64,000 nucleotides of DNA from Proteiniclasticum ruminis (GCF_900115135.1 NZ_FOVK01000009.1:37236-101235); one strand, 5' to 3'. Shown: positions 1 to 8,541, counted from the first letter of the stretch. A program made the numbers and translations. Notes: a model not told the origin generated them from the letters alone.

Positions 1-3
1 ACC

Positions 4-40
4 AACATGCATAGATGAATAAAATCTATGCATGTTTTTT
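4..40 (+). terminator. Intrinsic terminator of an upstream gene
   Basis: A perfect 13-bp stem (4-16 with 24-36, loop of 7 nt) is followed by a T run to position 40. It would end transcription of a plus-strand gene lying before the window and isolate the next operon. Confidence 0.85.
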
Positions 41-85
41 ATTGCCCTGAAAACGTATAACCTTATTTTAAGCCATTTTTACCTC

Positions 86-114
86 TTGACTTCTTACCCT
101 TGCCCGGATATTAT
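86..114 (+). promoter_or_regulatory. Sigma-A promoter of the antiporter-argH operon
   Basis: TTGACT (86-91), a 17-bp spacer and TATTAT (109-114) make a near-consensus sigma-A promoter. Transcription should start near position 121, inside the ARG-box-like region, so bound repressor would block it. Confidence 0.7.
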
Positions 115-149
115 GTATAAATAGTGCATTTTATGCATAAATATTCTAA
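112..149. promoter_or_regulatory. Tandem ARG-box-like operator
   Basis: Two 18-bp AT-rich imperfect palindromes lie at 112-129 and 132-149, separated by 2 bp. The second, TATGCATAAATATTCTAA, differs from the ArgR consensus TNTGAATWWWWATTCANW at two symmetrical positions; the first is weaker. Paired 18-bp boxes with 2-3 bp between them are the classic ArgR/AhrC arrangement. They overlap the -10 element and the start site, and argH lies downstream, which supports arginine repression. Binding itself is inferred. Confidence 0.6.
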
Positions 150-170
150 TTCAAAGGAGGACCCGGAGAC

Positions 171-227
171 ATGGCAAGTACCATCTCCTTCATCAGAAGG
201 CTCAACATCAATATCAATCAAAGCTAA
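171..227 (+). CDS. Possible 18-aa leader peptide with tandem Arg codons
   Basis: A short ORF encodes MASTISFIRRLNININQS. A strong Shine-Dalgarno (AAAGGAGG, 153-160) stands 10 nt before its ATG, and its stop lies 20 nt before the antiporter start. Residues 9-10 are adjacent Arg codons (AGA AGG). Together with the ARG-box-like sites this suggests a leader whose translation responds to charged tRNA-Arg or which couples translation into the next gene. I see no clear terminator/antiterminator pair here, so classic attenuation is not shown. It may instead be only a translated spacer. Confidence 0.45.
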   Translation: MASTISFIRRLNININQS

Positions 228-247
228 ATAATGGAGGAATGATCAAC

Positions 248-1774
248 ATGCCAAATTTCGGTTTTCTATCTTTAGTCCCAGTGATTCTTGCAGTCACCAT
301 TGCCATCAAATATAAAAACGTCGTACTGGCTCTCTTTGTCAGTGTGTTCACCGGGGTACTCATTCTGGTGAACTTCTCTCCCGTCACTGCGCTGACAGAA
401 ATGATCGGCACCTACTTCTTCGCTCAGCTTCAGGATTCCTATAATGCAGGGGTTCTGGTTCTTCTGGTCTTCATCGGAGGATTCATCGCCCTCATGGAAA
501 AGTCCGGCGGAGCCCTGGCTTTTGCTGCCAAAGCCTCCCAGGTCATAAAGACCCGAGCGAAAGTCCAGCTAGCGGCTTGGATCGGCGGCATCATCATCTT
601 CTTCTCTGATCTTGGCACCCCCCTCATCGTGGGCCCCATCTTCGAACCACTCTTTGACAAGCTGAAGGTTTCCAAGGAGAAGCTGGCCTACATCATCGAC
701 TCCACGGCATCTCCTGTGGCGGTCCTTGTGCCTTTCATCGGCTGGGGAGTCTACATCATGGGCCTCATCCAGAAAGAGTATGAGCTCCTGGGCGTTACTG
801 AATCTGACTGGACAGCCTTCATCAAGTCCATCCCCTTCAATATCTACTCCATTCTCGCAGTTTTCTTGGTCCCCCTCATCGCCTTCAGCGGCTATGAGTT
901 CGGCGCCATGGCGAAAGCTGAGAAAAGGGTCCAGGAAACCGGTGAGAAGTACTGGTCCACCTCAAAGCCCATGCGAAAAACAGATCAGATGGAGGTGAAA
1001 GAAAGTAAATCCTCTCTGGTGTTTCTTCCACTTCTGGTTCTTTTTGTCACTCTTTTTGGCATCCTGGCTCCTTTGGGATTCCCCTTCAAGCAGGTGCCTG
1101 GAAGCGCTTTTAGAAGTGCACTGAGCACTGGATACCTTCTGGCTTCCGCGGTGCTGATCCTCATGATGGTCTACCACAAGGTGAAAAGCTTTGAAGAAAC
1201 CTTCTCCATCTATCTGGGTGGTATGGCGAAGATGATGAACGTAGCTGTGATTCTCGTTCTCGCCTGGTCCTTGAGCGCCGTGAGCAAAGAGCTCGGAACA
1301 TCAAGCTACATTGTCAGCATTGCCAGCGGATCTCTTCCTGCATTTCTGGTTCCCGCTGTGACCTTTCTCCTTGGCGCAGTCCTCTCCTTTGCCACTGGAA
1401 GCTCCTGGGGCACCTATGCCATCTTAATGCCACTTGTGATTCCCATGGCTACAGCTTTGGGCGCACCACTTTATGCCTCCATCGGTGCTGTCCTTTCCGG
1501 AGGAATGTTTGGAGACCACTGCTCCCCCATCTCTGACACCACCATCCTGGCGTCTTCCGGGGCAGGCTGCGATCACGTGGACCATGTGAAAACACAGCTG
1601 CCTTACGCGCTCCTGAACGGAACAGCTGCACTCATCGGATATCTCTTTGCAGGAGTAACTGGCAGCGCACTTTCTGTGGTCTTATCGCTGATTCTTGTCA
1701 CCGTGCTGTATATCGCAGGGTCCAAGTATAAAGGGGTACGCATCCACGAAGAGAAAAAACTGCACGCAGCCTAG
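248..1774 (+). CDS. NhaC-family Na+/H+ antiporter-type transporter
   Basis: A polytopic membrane protein of about 508 residues with roughly a dozen hydrophobic segments and the glycine- and serine-rich signatures of the NhaC/Na_H_antiporter family, such as the FSDLGTPLIVGP segment and the GGMFGDHCSPISDTT segment near the C-terminal third. The family includes sodium/proton antiporters but also sodium- or proton-coupled carboxylate and amino-acid exchangers (MleN, for example). The ATG at 248 is preferred because GGAGG at 233-237 is 10 nt away; the in-frame ATG at 239 is only 1 nt from it. It is followed after 24 nt by argH under shared arginine-type control, so the real substrate may be an arginine-pathway metabolite. 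That role is inferred. Confidence 0.8.
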   Translation: MPNFGFLSLVPVILAVTIAIKYKNVVLALFVSVFTGVLILVNFSPVTALTEMIGTYFFAQLQDSYNAGVLVLLVFIGGFIALMEKSGGALAFAAKASQVIKTRAKVQLAAWIGGIIIFFSDLGTPLIVGPIFEPLFDKLKVSKEKLAYIIDSTASPVAVLVPFIGWGVYIMGLIQKEYELLGVTESDWTAFIKSIPFNIYSILAVFLVPLIAFSGYEFGAMAKAEKRVQETGEKYWSTSKPMRKTDQMEVKESKSSLVFLPLLVLFVTLFGILAPLGFPFKQVPGSAFRSALSTGYLLASAVLILMMVYHKVKSFEETFSIYLGGMAKMMNVAVILVLAWSLSAVSKELGTSSYIVSIASGSLPAFLVPAVTFLLGAVLSFATGSSWGTYAILMPLVIPMATALGAPLYASIGAVLSGGMFGDHCSPISDTTILASSGAGCDHVDHVKTQLPYALLNGTAALIGYLFAGVTGSALSVVLSLILVTVLYIAGSKYKGVRIHEEKKLHAA

Positions 1775-1798
1775 TGAAACTGAAGGAGGAAAAGAAAC

Positions 1799-3187
1799 TT
1801 GAAAAATCTATGGAGCAGCCGCTTCAAAAAAGAAATGAACCAGATGGTGGAGGAGTTCAACGCTTCCATCACCTTTGACAAAACCCTCTACAGACAGGAC
1901 ATCAGAGGCAGCATTGCCCATGCCACGATGCTTCAGAAGATGGGGCATCTAAGCCCCCATGAACTGGAAGCCATCGTCAAGGGACTCTCTGATATCGAAA
2001 AGAAAATCGCCTCGGGAGAGCTCCTCTTCACCTACAAAGATGAGGACATCCACATGGCCATCGAAAGCCAGCTCATCAAAGACATTGGAGACACCGGAAG
2101 AAAGCTCCATACCGCCAGAAGCCGCAACGACCAGGTGATCCTGGATGTGAGACTGTATCTGAAGGAAGAGATGGAGGAAATTTTTGAGATTCTCAAAGGA
2201 CTTCTTGAAACCCTCCTTCATCAGGCAGAAGCCACCAAAGAGATTCTCATGCCTGGCTTCACACACCTGCAGCATGCGCAGCCTGTCACCGTAGGCTTTC
2301 ATCTCATGGCCTACTTCCAGCAGTTCAAAAGAGATCTCATGAGGCTTCAGGGATGCTATGAAAGAACCGACGAGAATCCTTTGGGTGCCTGCGCTTTGGC
2401 AGGAACCACCATCCCCATTGACCGCCACTATACCGCTAAGCTCCTTGGGTTTAAGACCGTCACTGAAAACGCCATGGACACTGTATCAGACAGAGACTTC
2501 ATCGTAGAGTTTCTGAGCTTTTCTTCTCTATTCATGGCCCATCTCAGCCGGATATCGGAAGAATTTATCCTGTGGAATGCCCAGGAGTTCAGCTTCATCG
2601 AGATCGATGACGGCTTCTGCACCGGCAGCAGCATCATGCCTCAAAAGAAGAACCCGGATATTCCTGAACTCATCCGCGGAAAGACAGGCCGTGTCTATGG
2701 TCACCTCATGGGGCTTCTCACGGTGCTGAAAGGTCTTCCCATGGCCTTCAACAAAGACCTGCAGGAAGACAAGGAAGCGCTCTTTGATACGGTGAAAACC
2801 ATCAAGACCTCCGCCATGATCTTCACGGAAATGCTTGAAAACACAGTGTTCAAAGCACCGGATATGAAAAAGCACATGGAAAAAGGCTTCCTTCAGGCTA
2901 CGGATCTGGCTGAACATCTGGTGCTTCAGGGCATCCCCTTCAGAACCTGTCACGAGCTGGTGGGAAAAGCCGTAAAGTACTGTGAAGAGCATGATCTAAC
3001 TTTGGAGGACCTGACAGAGGAATCTCTCCTTCTCATAGATCAGCGCCTTGCCGGCATGTCCCTTCCAGATCTTTCCATGGAAGGCTCCATAGAGAGAAGA
3101 AACTCCTATGGCAGCACCGCTCCAAAAGATGTGGAGCGCCAGATTGCATCCGGCTGGGAACTGCTGAGATACGTCAACATAAACTAA
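1799..3187 (+). CDS. argH: Argininosuccinate lyase
   Basis: This 462-residue protein matches argininosuccinate lyase in length and pattern. The enzyme cleaves argininosuccinate to arginine and fumarate, the last step of arginine synthesis, in the cytoplasm as a tetramer. Family marks seen are the N-terminal IHMAIES and TARSRNDQ segments, the FTHLQHAQP segment and the fumarase-superfamily loop GSSIMPQKKNPD near residue 280, which carries the catalytic serine. The start codon is TTG at 1799, chosen because AAGGAGG ends 9 nt upstream. No argG is adjacent, which is unusual, so argininosuccinate is made elsewhere in the genome or imported. It is co-transcribed with the NhaC-type transporter. Confidence 0.95.
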   Translation: MKNLWSSRFKKEMNQMVEEFNASITFDKTLYRQDIRGSIAHATMLQKMGHLSPHELEAIVKGLSDIEKKIASGELLFTYKDEDIHMAIESQLIKDIGDTGRKLHTARSRNDQVILDVRLYLKEEMEEIFEILKGLLETLLHQAEATKEILMPGFTHLQHAQPVTVGFHLMAYFQQFKRDLMRLQGCYERTDENPLGACALAGTTIPIDRHYTAKLLGFKTVTENAMDTVSDRDFIVEFLSFSSLFMAHLSRISEEFILWNAQEFSFIEIDDGFCTGSSIMPQKKNPDIPELIRGKTGRVYGHLMGLLTVLKGLPMAFNKDLQEDKEALFDTVKTIKTSAMIFTEMLENTVFKAPDMKKHMEKGFLQATDLAEHLVLQGIPFRTCHELVGKAVKYCEEHDLTLEDLTEESLLLIDQRLAGMSLPDLSMEGSIERRNSYGSTAPKDVERQIASGWELLRYVNIN

Positions 3188-3198
3188 AGACAAGAATT

Positions 3199-3243
3199 AG
3201 AGCCCTCACATCAAGACTTACGCGATGTGGGGGCTCTTTCCTT
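3199..3243 (+). terminator. Terminator after argH
   Basis: A 14-bp stem (3199-3212 with 3224-3237, one G-T pair) is followed by TTTCCTT. It separates argH from the convergent minus-strand gene that ends at 3261. Confidence 0.85.
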
Positions 3244-3260
3244 ATGTCTCTATGTTCATT

Positions 3261-4076
3261 TTAAGGTTGGCTTAAATATGTTTCTGCCAGCTTCTCCAGT
3301 TCCTTCTCAAAGAGGTCATCATCCCGAAGCTTCATGGTGCCATAATAGCCATAGCCTTCCTCCGTATCCATCTCCACCACCTTGGCCTCTTCTTTATCCA
3401 GAGAAGTGTAATGATCTGGATACAGAAACTTTCCATCCTTGGTCATCTGAATCTGAGGGGCAAAGGGGTAAAGCACGGAATAGATTTCCTGCCCCTCTTC
3501 TTCTCTAAGCGTCAGCGGAACTAGATATGTTCTATCCACCTGGAGCTTCTCCACACTGCCTGCCAAAGAGGTATAGGTATAAAGATCATTCGTGACGGTG
3601 ATGCTCTTTCCTTCTTCCACACCTTCCGAGGGCCCATAGACTTTACTGACCAGCACTGTATAAAGGACCTGATCATTTTGAAAGTCAATGTCCGTGACGG
3701 TTCCTTTGATGAAGACCGCGCTTTCCGTAAGAAGCTCTTCCGTAAAGGGCATGATCTTTCCACTTTGTCCTTCCATCGGTTCTGGCGCTTCCACAAGGAC
3801 AGGCTCTTCAAAGAGAAGATCGCTGTATTTTATGATCCCAGGTTCCCCACTTGGGGTCCCTGTTCCAGGATTCTTTCCAGCTAAGCTGTTTCCAACGAGA
3901 ATCACGGCCAGCAGGGCAAAAGCGGCCACGGTTCCATACAAGGGTTTTCTGTTTTTCTTTTGATCCATGGTGAACACCTCATCTTCTTTATTTGTCAGTT
4001 TTTCCATCAGTTCATCCTGATGTTTTTTCCTGGGCTCTACGTTTTTCCAGAGATTCCTGTACTCTTCCCTAGACAT
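3261..4076 (-). CDS. Membrane-anchored partner of the ECF sigma factor (probable anti-sigma)
   Basis: About 271 residues: a charged N-terminal cytoplasmic stretch, one transmembrane segment near residues 45-65 (VAAFALLAVILVGNSLAG) and an extracytoplasmic domain of about 200 residues. I do not recognise a named family for the outer domain. The gene begins inside the sigma gene with an 8-nt overlap. The ATG at 4076 is preferred because the sigma gene's own GGAGG lies 6 nt before it; the ATG at 4082 abuts that site. Position, overlap and topology are those of an ECF anti-sigma factor. A classic zinc anti-sigma motif (HxxxCxxC) is not seen, so the mode of sigma binding is open. Confidence 0.65.
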   Translation of the reverse strand: MSREEYRNLWKNVEPRKKHQDELMEKLTNKEDEVFTMDQKKNRKPLYGTVAAFALLAVILVGNSLAGKNPGTGTPSGEPGIIKYSDLLFEEPVLVEAPEPMEGQSGKIMPFTEELLTESAVFIKGTVTDIDFQNDQVLYTVLVSKVYGPSEGVEEGKSITVTNDLYTYTSLAGSVEKLQVDRTYLVPLTLREEEGQEIYSVLYPFAPQIQMTKDGKFLYPDHYTSLDKEEAKVVEMDTEEGYGYYGTMKLRDDDLFEKELEKLAETYLSQP

Positions 4077-4560
4077 AACCATCCTCCTTTTCCAGTTCTT
4101 CTTGTAACAGCTTTCTGCCTCTTGTGAGCTGCATTTTCACCGCAGACTCTTTCAGGCCAAGAAGCTTTGCCACATCTTTAATTTTCAGGTCCTCATAATA
4201 ATGAAGATGCAGCACCGTGCGGTACTTTTGGGGCAGATGATGAAGCACTTCTTTCAGCACATCTTCCTCAGGGGAGGATACATATCCGTCCTGATCCTGA
4301 AGAGGCATCTTCTGCACTTTGGAGAGAAGGGAATGGAGGCTGCTGCTGCAGTTCATGGTGACCCGCAAAAACCATGCTTTCTCATGGTCTGCGTTCTCAA
4401 ATACCGGCCGCGTCCGAACATAGCGCAGGAACACTTCCTGTGTCACATCCTCGGCGTCATGGCGGTTTTTTGTTCTGGCATAGGCCAGTTTAAACACTCT
4501 ATCGTACTGGTTCAGAATGACCGTCTGAATCCCGGGTTCATGGTGGTCTTCTCTTTGCAA
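4069..4560 (-). CDS. RNA polymerase ECF sigma factor
   Basis: This 163-residue sigma-70 family protein has region 2 (around YDRVFKLAYARTKNRHDAED, with the conserved DAEDVTQEVFL segment) and region 4 (LPQKYRTVLHLHYYEDLKIKDVA followed by the recognition helix around LGLKESAVKMQLTRGR). It would redirect RNA polymerase to a small stress or envelope regulon. The start is TTG at 4560 behind GGGAGGAAGG. The downstream gene overlaps it and encodes a membrane protein likely to hold it inactive. A linker of about 25 residues joins the two regions and no extra C-terminal domain is present, typical for the group. Confidence 0.92.
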   Translation of the reverse strand: MQREDHHEPGIQTVILNQYDRVFKLAYARTKNRHDAEDVTQEVFLRYVRTRPVFENADHEKAWFLRVTMNCSSSLHSLLSKVQKMPLQDQDGYVSSPEEDVLKEVLHHLPQKYRTVLHLHYYEDLKIKDVAKLLGLKESAVKMQLTRGRKLLQEELEKEDGYV

Positions 4561-4584
4561 GTTCCTTCCTCCCTTCTCTCTTTA

Positions 4585-4619
4585 TTAGGAATACCCTGGA
4601 GACTGAAAAAAAGTCACAA
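4585..4619 (-). promoter_or_regulatory. Possible autoregulated ECF promoter
   Basis: On the minus strand just before the sigma gene the sequence reads GTGACTTTTTTTC, a spacer, then GGTATTCCTAATA. A GTGAC/GTAAC element plus T tract at -35 followed by a short -10 is the style of self-activated ECF promoters in Firmicutes. No second copy in the window supports it, so confidence is low. Confidence 0.3.
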
Positions 4620-4721
4620 GGGCGAAAAAATACTTGAAGATGAGGTGTCAAAGTATCTTTTCACAGGACTTCTTTTCATTTGGTGAGAAAATCATAGCAG
4701 AAGGAGCTGCGCTCTACAATG

Positions 4722-4748
4722 AAAAAAGCTCCGGTTTCCCGAAGCTCC
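4722..4748 (-). terminator. Terminator after brnQ
   Basis: On the minus strand a 9-bp stem (4739-4747 with 4726-4734) closed by a 4-nt loop is followed by six T residues (4722-4727 on the plus strand are A). Confidence 0.8.
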
Positions 4749-4762
4749 TACACATTTTATTA

Positions 4763-6106
4763 TTAATGAGACTTTCGAAGCTGCGCATACAAAGCGCCCA
4801 CGAAAGCGCCAAGAGCCGCCGGAAGAATCCACCCAAGACCAAGATCGTAAAGGGGCAGATAATTTTTATAAAACTCCAGAATGCTGCTAAAGAAGCCCAC
4901 GGAAACGGAAGGCATAAACTGCAGAAGCGACACATACCCATCCAGGATGCTGACAGCAAAGGTGAGAAGAATCGCCATGAGAAACACTGGCCTTTTCAGG
5001 GGCAGGATTCCCGACAAAAGACTAAGAAGGATCAGTACAATGGCTACGGGATAGATGGTCATAAGCACCGGCACTGCCAGCTGGATGATCTTCGTGAGGC
5101 CAAAGTTTGCCACAAGGAGAGACACCAGCGTAAGGATCCTCACATAGGTTTTATAAGAGAATCTCCCGAAGGTCTCCTTGAAAAACTCACTGCAGGAAAT
5201 GATGAGACCGATGCTGGTTTTGAGGCAGGCCAGTACAATGATGGCTGCAAGAAGCACCGCGCCATAATCCCCAAAATAATGCTTCGCCACGGCGGAAAAA
5301 ACCTGGCCGCCATTTTCAAAGGTACCAAGAATCCCTACACTGGATGCCCCCATATAGACAATGAGCCCATAGAGGAGCGCCATGAGCGCCATGGCAAAGA
5401 TACCTGAAATCAGCGTGGCTTTGGCCATATCCTTTTGAGAGGTGATGCCTCTTCCTTTTAGAGCCTGGATGACCACGATGCCAAAGGCAAGAGAGGCCAG
5501 AGCATCCATGGTGTTGTATCCTTCCTTGAACCCGGTGACAAAGCTTTCCTTCACATAAGTCCCCAAGGGGCTTTGAAAACTCCCCATGGGCTTCAGAAGG
5601 CTCGTGAGAATCAGGAAAAAGAGAAAGAGAAGAAACAGCGGTGTCAGATATTTTCCGATATAATCCACTATTTTTCCAGGTTTTAAGGCGTAGTAGTACA
5701 CCAGGGAGAAAAACAGCAGACTGAACAGGAACAGAAAAAGGCCAGACTGTCCTTCTTTGAGATAGGGCTCAAACCCCACCACAAAAGGAACCGTAGCCGT
5801 TCTTGGAATGGCAAAGAGTGGTCCGATGGTGAGATATAGAGCTACGGAAAAAATCAGGGAGAACACTGGATGCACCTTATCCGCCAGTTCTTTCAGACCA
5901 CTGGCGCCAGAAAGCCCCATGGCCAGAATGCCTAAAAATGGAAGACCGATGGCAGTAGTGAGAAATCCAGCTAAAGCACCAAAGAACTCTGTCCCTGCAC
6001 TTTGTCCCATCTGAATGGGAAAAATCAGGTTTCCTGCACCGAAAAACATGCCAAAGAGCATGGTGCCGACAATGATGTACGTTGAAGTATTGTTTTTCTT
6101 GTTCAA
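4763..6106 (-). CDS. brnQ: Branched-chain amino acid:cation symporter BrnQ
   Basis: A 447-residue membrane protein of the LIVCS family, which imports leucine, isoleucine and valine with sodium or protons. The N-terminus carries the family hallmark GTMLFGMFFGAGNLIFPIQMG, followed by about twelve hydrophobic segments to the C-terminal GALYAQLRKS. The start codon appears to be TTG at 6106 with AGAGGAAA just upstream. It lies 46 nt downstream of trmO on the same strand, so read-through is possible. The length is normal and I see no internal disruption. It fits the amino-acid and peptide uptake capacity seen elsewhere in the window. Confidence 0.92.
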   Translation of the reverse strand: MNKKNNTSTYIIVGTMLFGMFFGAGNLIFPIQMGQSAGTEFFGALAGFLTTAIGLPFLGILAMGLSGASGLKELADKVHPVFSLIFSVALYLTIGPLFAIPRTATVPFVVGFEPYLKEGQSGLFLFLFSLLFFSLVYYYALKPGKIVDYIGKYLTPLFLLFLFFLILTSLLKPMGSFQSPLGTYVKESFVTGFKEGYNTMDALASLAFGIVVIQALKGRGITSQKDMAKATLISGIFAMALMALLYGLIVYMGASSVGILGTFENGGQVFSAVAKHYFGDYGAVLLAAIIVLACLKTSIGLIISCSEFFKETFGRFSYKTYVRILTLVSLLVANFGLTKIIQLAVPVLMTIYPVAIVLILLSLLSGILPLKRPVFLMAILLTFAVSILDGYVSLLQFMPSVSVGFFSSILEFYKNYLPLYDLGLGWILPAALGAFVGALYAQLRKSH

Positions 6107-6152
6107 AGTATTTCCTCTTTCTATAAAATAATAAAATATCCTTCCTATTCTA

Positions 6153-6857
6153 TCATAGGATCTCTACAGAAAGCACGGTGAGATCAAGATCTTCCACACG
6201 GAACCTGACATTCATTCCCCCGAAGCTCAGGCCATAGACTCTTTCCGGATCGTTCTGATACGAAGGCCTTGGGTCTTCTTTCAGCACCGAAACCAGGGCT
6301 GCATACTTTTCTGGAATGATTTTATCCACAAGTTCTTTTGGAATATCCACAGAAAGCTTTGGTTTTTCCACTTCAAAGATCCCGCACCGGGCTTCCTCAT
6401 GGCTGTCTGAATAAGGCAGATAGGGCTTGATGTCCACAATGGGGGTTCCATTCATAAGATCTGCCCCTTGCACCAGAAGAACCGGCCCTTTCACAGGATC
6501 CATCTCCACCCCTTTCAGCTTTACAGCAGACAGACCCAGATGGTTTGGCCTAAAAGGAGATCTTGTGGCAAATACACCCAGTCTCTTGTTTCCTCCAAGC
6601 CTTGGGGGCCTTACCGTCGGTGTCCATCCTCCCTCCACAGCTTCTGAGAACTGCCAGATGAGCCACAGGTGGGTGAAGTTCTCCATGCCTTTCACTGCAT
6701 CTTCTGTTCTGTAGCCCGGTTCAAAGACGATTCTCCCTTCTAAATCCTCCACAAGACCACCCTGTCTTGGAATGCCGAACTTTGAGGGAAAATCCGTCTC
6801 AATTCTTGCAATGATGTCTATCTCTATTTTTTGGTTTCCTGTTGTTGCTTCCTTCAT
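6153..6857 (-). CDS. trmO: tRNA (t6A37) N6-methyltransferase TrmO
   Basis: About 234 residues of the TsaA/YaeB (UPF0066) family, which uses S-adenosylmethionine to methylate threonylcarbamoyladenosine at position 37 of ANN-decoding tRNAs. The diagnostic block GVFATRSPFRPNHLGLSAV is intact, as is the earlier HLWLIWQF segment, and a C-terminal YxxLVSVLKEDPRPSYQ-type region follows. A GTG at 6866 would extend it by three codons, but AAAGG is spaced better (8 nt) for the ATG at 6857. It sits between a short-chain dehydrogenase gene and brnQ without obvious functional linkage. Confidence 0.9.
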   Translation of the reverse strand: MKEATTGNQKIEIDIIARIETDFPSKFGIPRQGGLVEDLEGRIVFEPGYRTEDAVKGMENFTHLWLIWQFSEAVEGGWTPTVRPPRLGGNKRLGVFATRSPFRPNHLGLSAVKLKGVEMDPVKGPVLLVQGADLMNGTPIVDIKPYLPYSDSHEEARCGIFEVEKPKLSVDIPKELVDKIIPEKYAALVSVLKEDPRPSYQNDPERVYGLSFGGMNVRFRVEDLDLTVLSVEIL

Positions 6858-6905
6858 ATACCGCACCTTTCTTTCTATCCGTTAAGCACCGGAGTGCTCC
6901 TTACT

Positions 6906-7766
6906 TTATTTTAGTTTCTCTTCTATATCCTTGAAAAAGACTCCCGTGAAGTCCTCTGTCCACTGAAAAAGCTTCCTTGAAAGTTCTTCATTCCGGGCTT
7001 TTGTGGAGACCTTTGCCGATTTTCCATTGTAGAAGTACTCTCCAGTGATTCCTTCCACAGAAGGGTCTGTGGCCAGATACACCGCAGTGGCTGCCCCATC
7101 CTCAGGGCTTCTGAAAAATGGCTTCAGAAGCTTTGTGATGCCTCTCCCAAACCCAGTCTCCCGGTTCACGCCCATGTTGGTGGCGACAGCACCAGGATGG
7201 CAGCTGTTCACCGCAATACCATATGGCGTAAGCTTCTTTGAAAGCTCTTTGGCAAAGAGCACATTGGCAAGCTTCGACTGTCCATAGGCCTTGAAAGGAC
7301 GAAAACTTTTTTCAAGAGACAGATCCTCAAAATAAATATCTCCCCATTTATGGGCACCGGAAGCCACTTGGATAATTCGGCTACCTTTTTGAAGCTTCTG
7401 TAGAAGAAGCATGGTCAGAAGAAAGTGTCCCACATGGTTCACGCCAAACTGCATCTCCAGTCCTTCTTTCGTGAGCTCTCTTTGGGTGGTGATGACCCCA
7501 GCGTTATTCAGCATCACGTCTATTTTCTCATAGGTTTCTCCAATAGATGCAGCCGCCCTTCGGACGGACTGAAGATCCGACAGATCGCAGAGAATCAGCT
7601 GAAAGCAGCCTGGCTGCTCTTCATTCAGCATATTGAAGGCTTCGTTTCCTCTTTTTTCACTGCGGACCAGCATCAGCACAAAATATCCTTTTCTTGCCAG
7701 CATTCTGGCAGAAGCCATGCCCATACCTGAATTGGCGCCGGTCACCAGGGCGATTTTCTTTTCCAT
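6906..7766 (-). CDS. Short-chain dehydrogenase/reductase (retinol dehydrogenase-like)
   Basis: A 286-residue Rossmann enzyme of the classical SDR family. The nucleotide-binding motif TGANSGMG is near residue 9, NNAG near 85 and the catalytic YGQSK around 165, so the active site is complete. The pattern (LCDLSDLQSVR, HPGAVATNMG) is closest to retinol dehydrogenase/WW-oxidoreductase-like SDRs. These usually prefer NADP(H), and an arginine soon after the glycine motif fits that; the substrate is unknown. The ATG at 7766 has AAAGGGG 8 nt upstream and is preferred to the ATG at 7772. The C-terminal tail includes a possible lid region. Confidence 0.88.
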   Translation of the reverse strand: MEKKIALVTGANSGMGMASARMLARKGYFVLMLVRSEKRGNEAFNMLNEEQPGCFQLILCDLSDLQSVRRAAASIGETYEKIDVMLNNAGVITTQRELTKEGLEMQFGVNHVGHFLLTMLLLQKLQKGSRIIQVASGAHKWGDIYFEDLSLEKSFRPFKAYGQSKLANVLFAKELSKKLTPYGIAVNSCHPGAVATNMGVNRETGFGRGITKLLKPFFRSPEDGAATAVYLATDPSVEGITGEYFYNGKSAKVSTKARNEELSRKLFQWTEDFTGVFFKDIEEKLK

Positions 7767-8007
7767 TCTCATTTCCCCTTTGCTTTATGCCATAACTTTT
7801 CTTTCTATCTTATCACAGATCCTCCCGCTTCAATATTAGGGAAACATCAGGGATCCACAGTCAATTTTCTCCAAAATACAAAAAAAGGATCTGTTTGAAA
7901 TCTGTGTTGAAAATGGAATGTCATTTGAAAATTTAGTATAATATCAATATAGATTAAGTTGTTATAACGCATGACTATGTATTTTACAAAGAAAGAAGGA
8001 TTAAGAA

Positions 8008-8430
8008 ATGATACAATCTGTTGTACATATTGCTTTGGTTGTAAAAGATTATGATGAAGCCATTGAATTTTACACAAAGAAACTTCATTTTAACTTAATC
8101 GAAGATACCTATCAACCAGAACAAGATAAGCGTTGGGTAGTCATATCACCGCCAGGTTCATCTGGAACTACAATATTACTTGCAAGAGCTTCAAAGCCAG
8201 AACAAGAATCTTTTGTTGGAAACCAAGCAGGAGGAAGAGTTTTCTTGTTTCTTGGAACAGATGACTTTTGGCGAGACTATAATGAAATGATAGCAAAAGA
8301 AATTGAATTTGTTAGAGAACCCAAAGAACAATCATACGGAACTGTAGCAGTTTTCAAAGATTTATACGGAAATCTTTGGGATTTAGTTCAATTTATAGAA
8401 AGTCATCCGATGTTTCAACGTATAAAATAG
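8008..8430 (+). CDS. VOC-family (glyoxalase/bleomycin-resistance-like) protein
   Basis: A 140-residue vicinal-oxygen-chelate protein with paired beta-alpha-beta-beta-beta modules: VVHIALVVKDYDEAIEFYTKKLHF at the N-terminus and a C-terminal DLYGNLWDLVQF strand. H7 and a glutamate or aspartate in the later strands could hold a metal. Relatives act on small electrophiles or bind antibiotics; the substrate cannot be told. The gene and its flanks are clearly more AT-rich than neighbours and its codon choice differs (many AAT, GAA, TTA-type codons), suggesting recent transfer. It lies alone on the plus strand among minus-strand genes and has its own hairpin terminator. Confidence 0.85.
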   Translation: MIQSVVHIALVVKDYDEAIEFYTKKLHFNLIEDTYQPEQDKRWVVISPPGSSGTTILLARASKPEQESFVGNQAGGRVFLFLGTDDFWRDYNEMIAKEIEFVREPKEQSYGTVAVFKDLYGNLWDLVQFIESHPMFQRIK

Positions 8431-8478
8431 GCTAACTCTGATGTAAAATTACTATGCAAATTTTATATATTACGACAC

Positions 8479-8504
8479 AAAGGGATTCAATCGAATCCCT
8501 TTTA
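8479..8504 (+). terminator. Terminator after the VOC gene
   Basis: A perfect 10-bp stem (8479-8488 with 8493-8502) with a 4-nt loop ends in a short T run. The T run is short, so termination may be partial. Confidence 0.55.
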
Positions 8505-8541
8505 CAATCTGTGAATTTCAACACTATTCACAAACAGAGCC

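Noticed and set aside
1949..2992. Long minus-strand frames opposite argH
   Set aside because: They mirror the codon structure of argH, lack ribosome binding sites and have no recognisable domains.
4634..5407. A 257-codon plus-strand frame opposite brnQ
   Set aside because: It is a shadow of the membrane protein gene, rich in Lys and His, and crosses the brnQ terminator.
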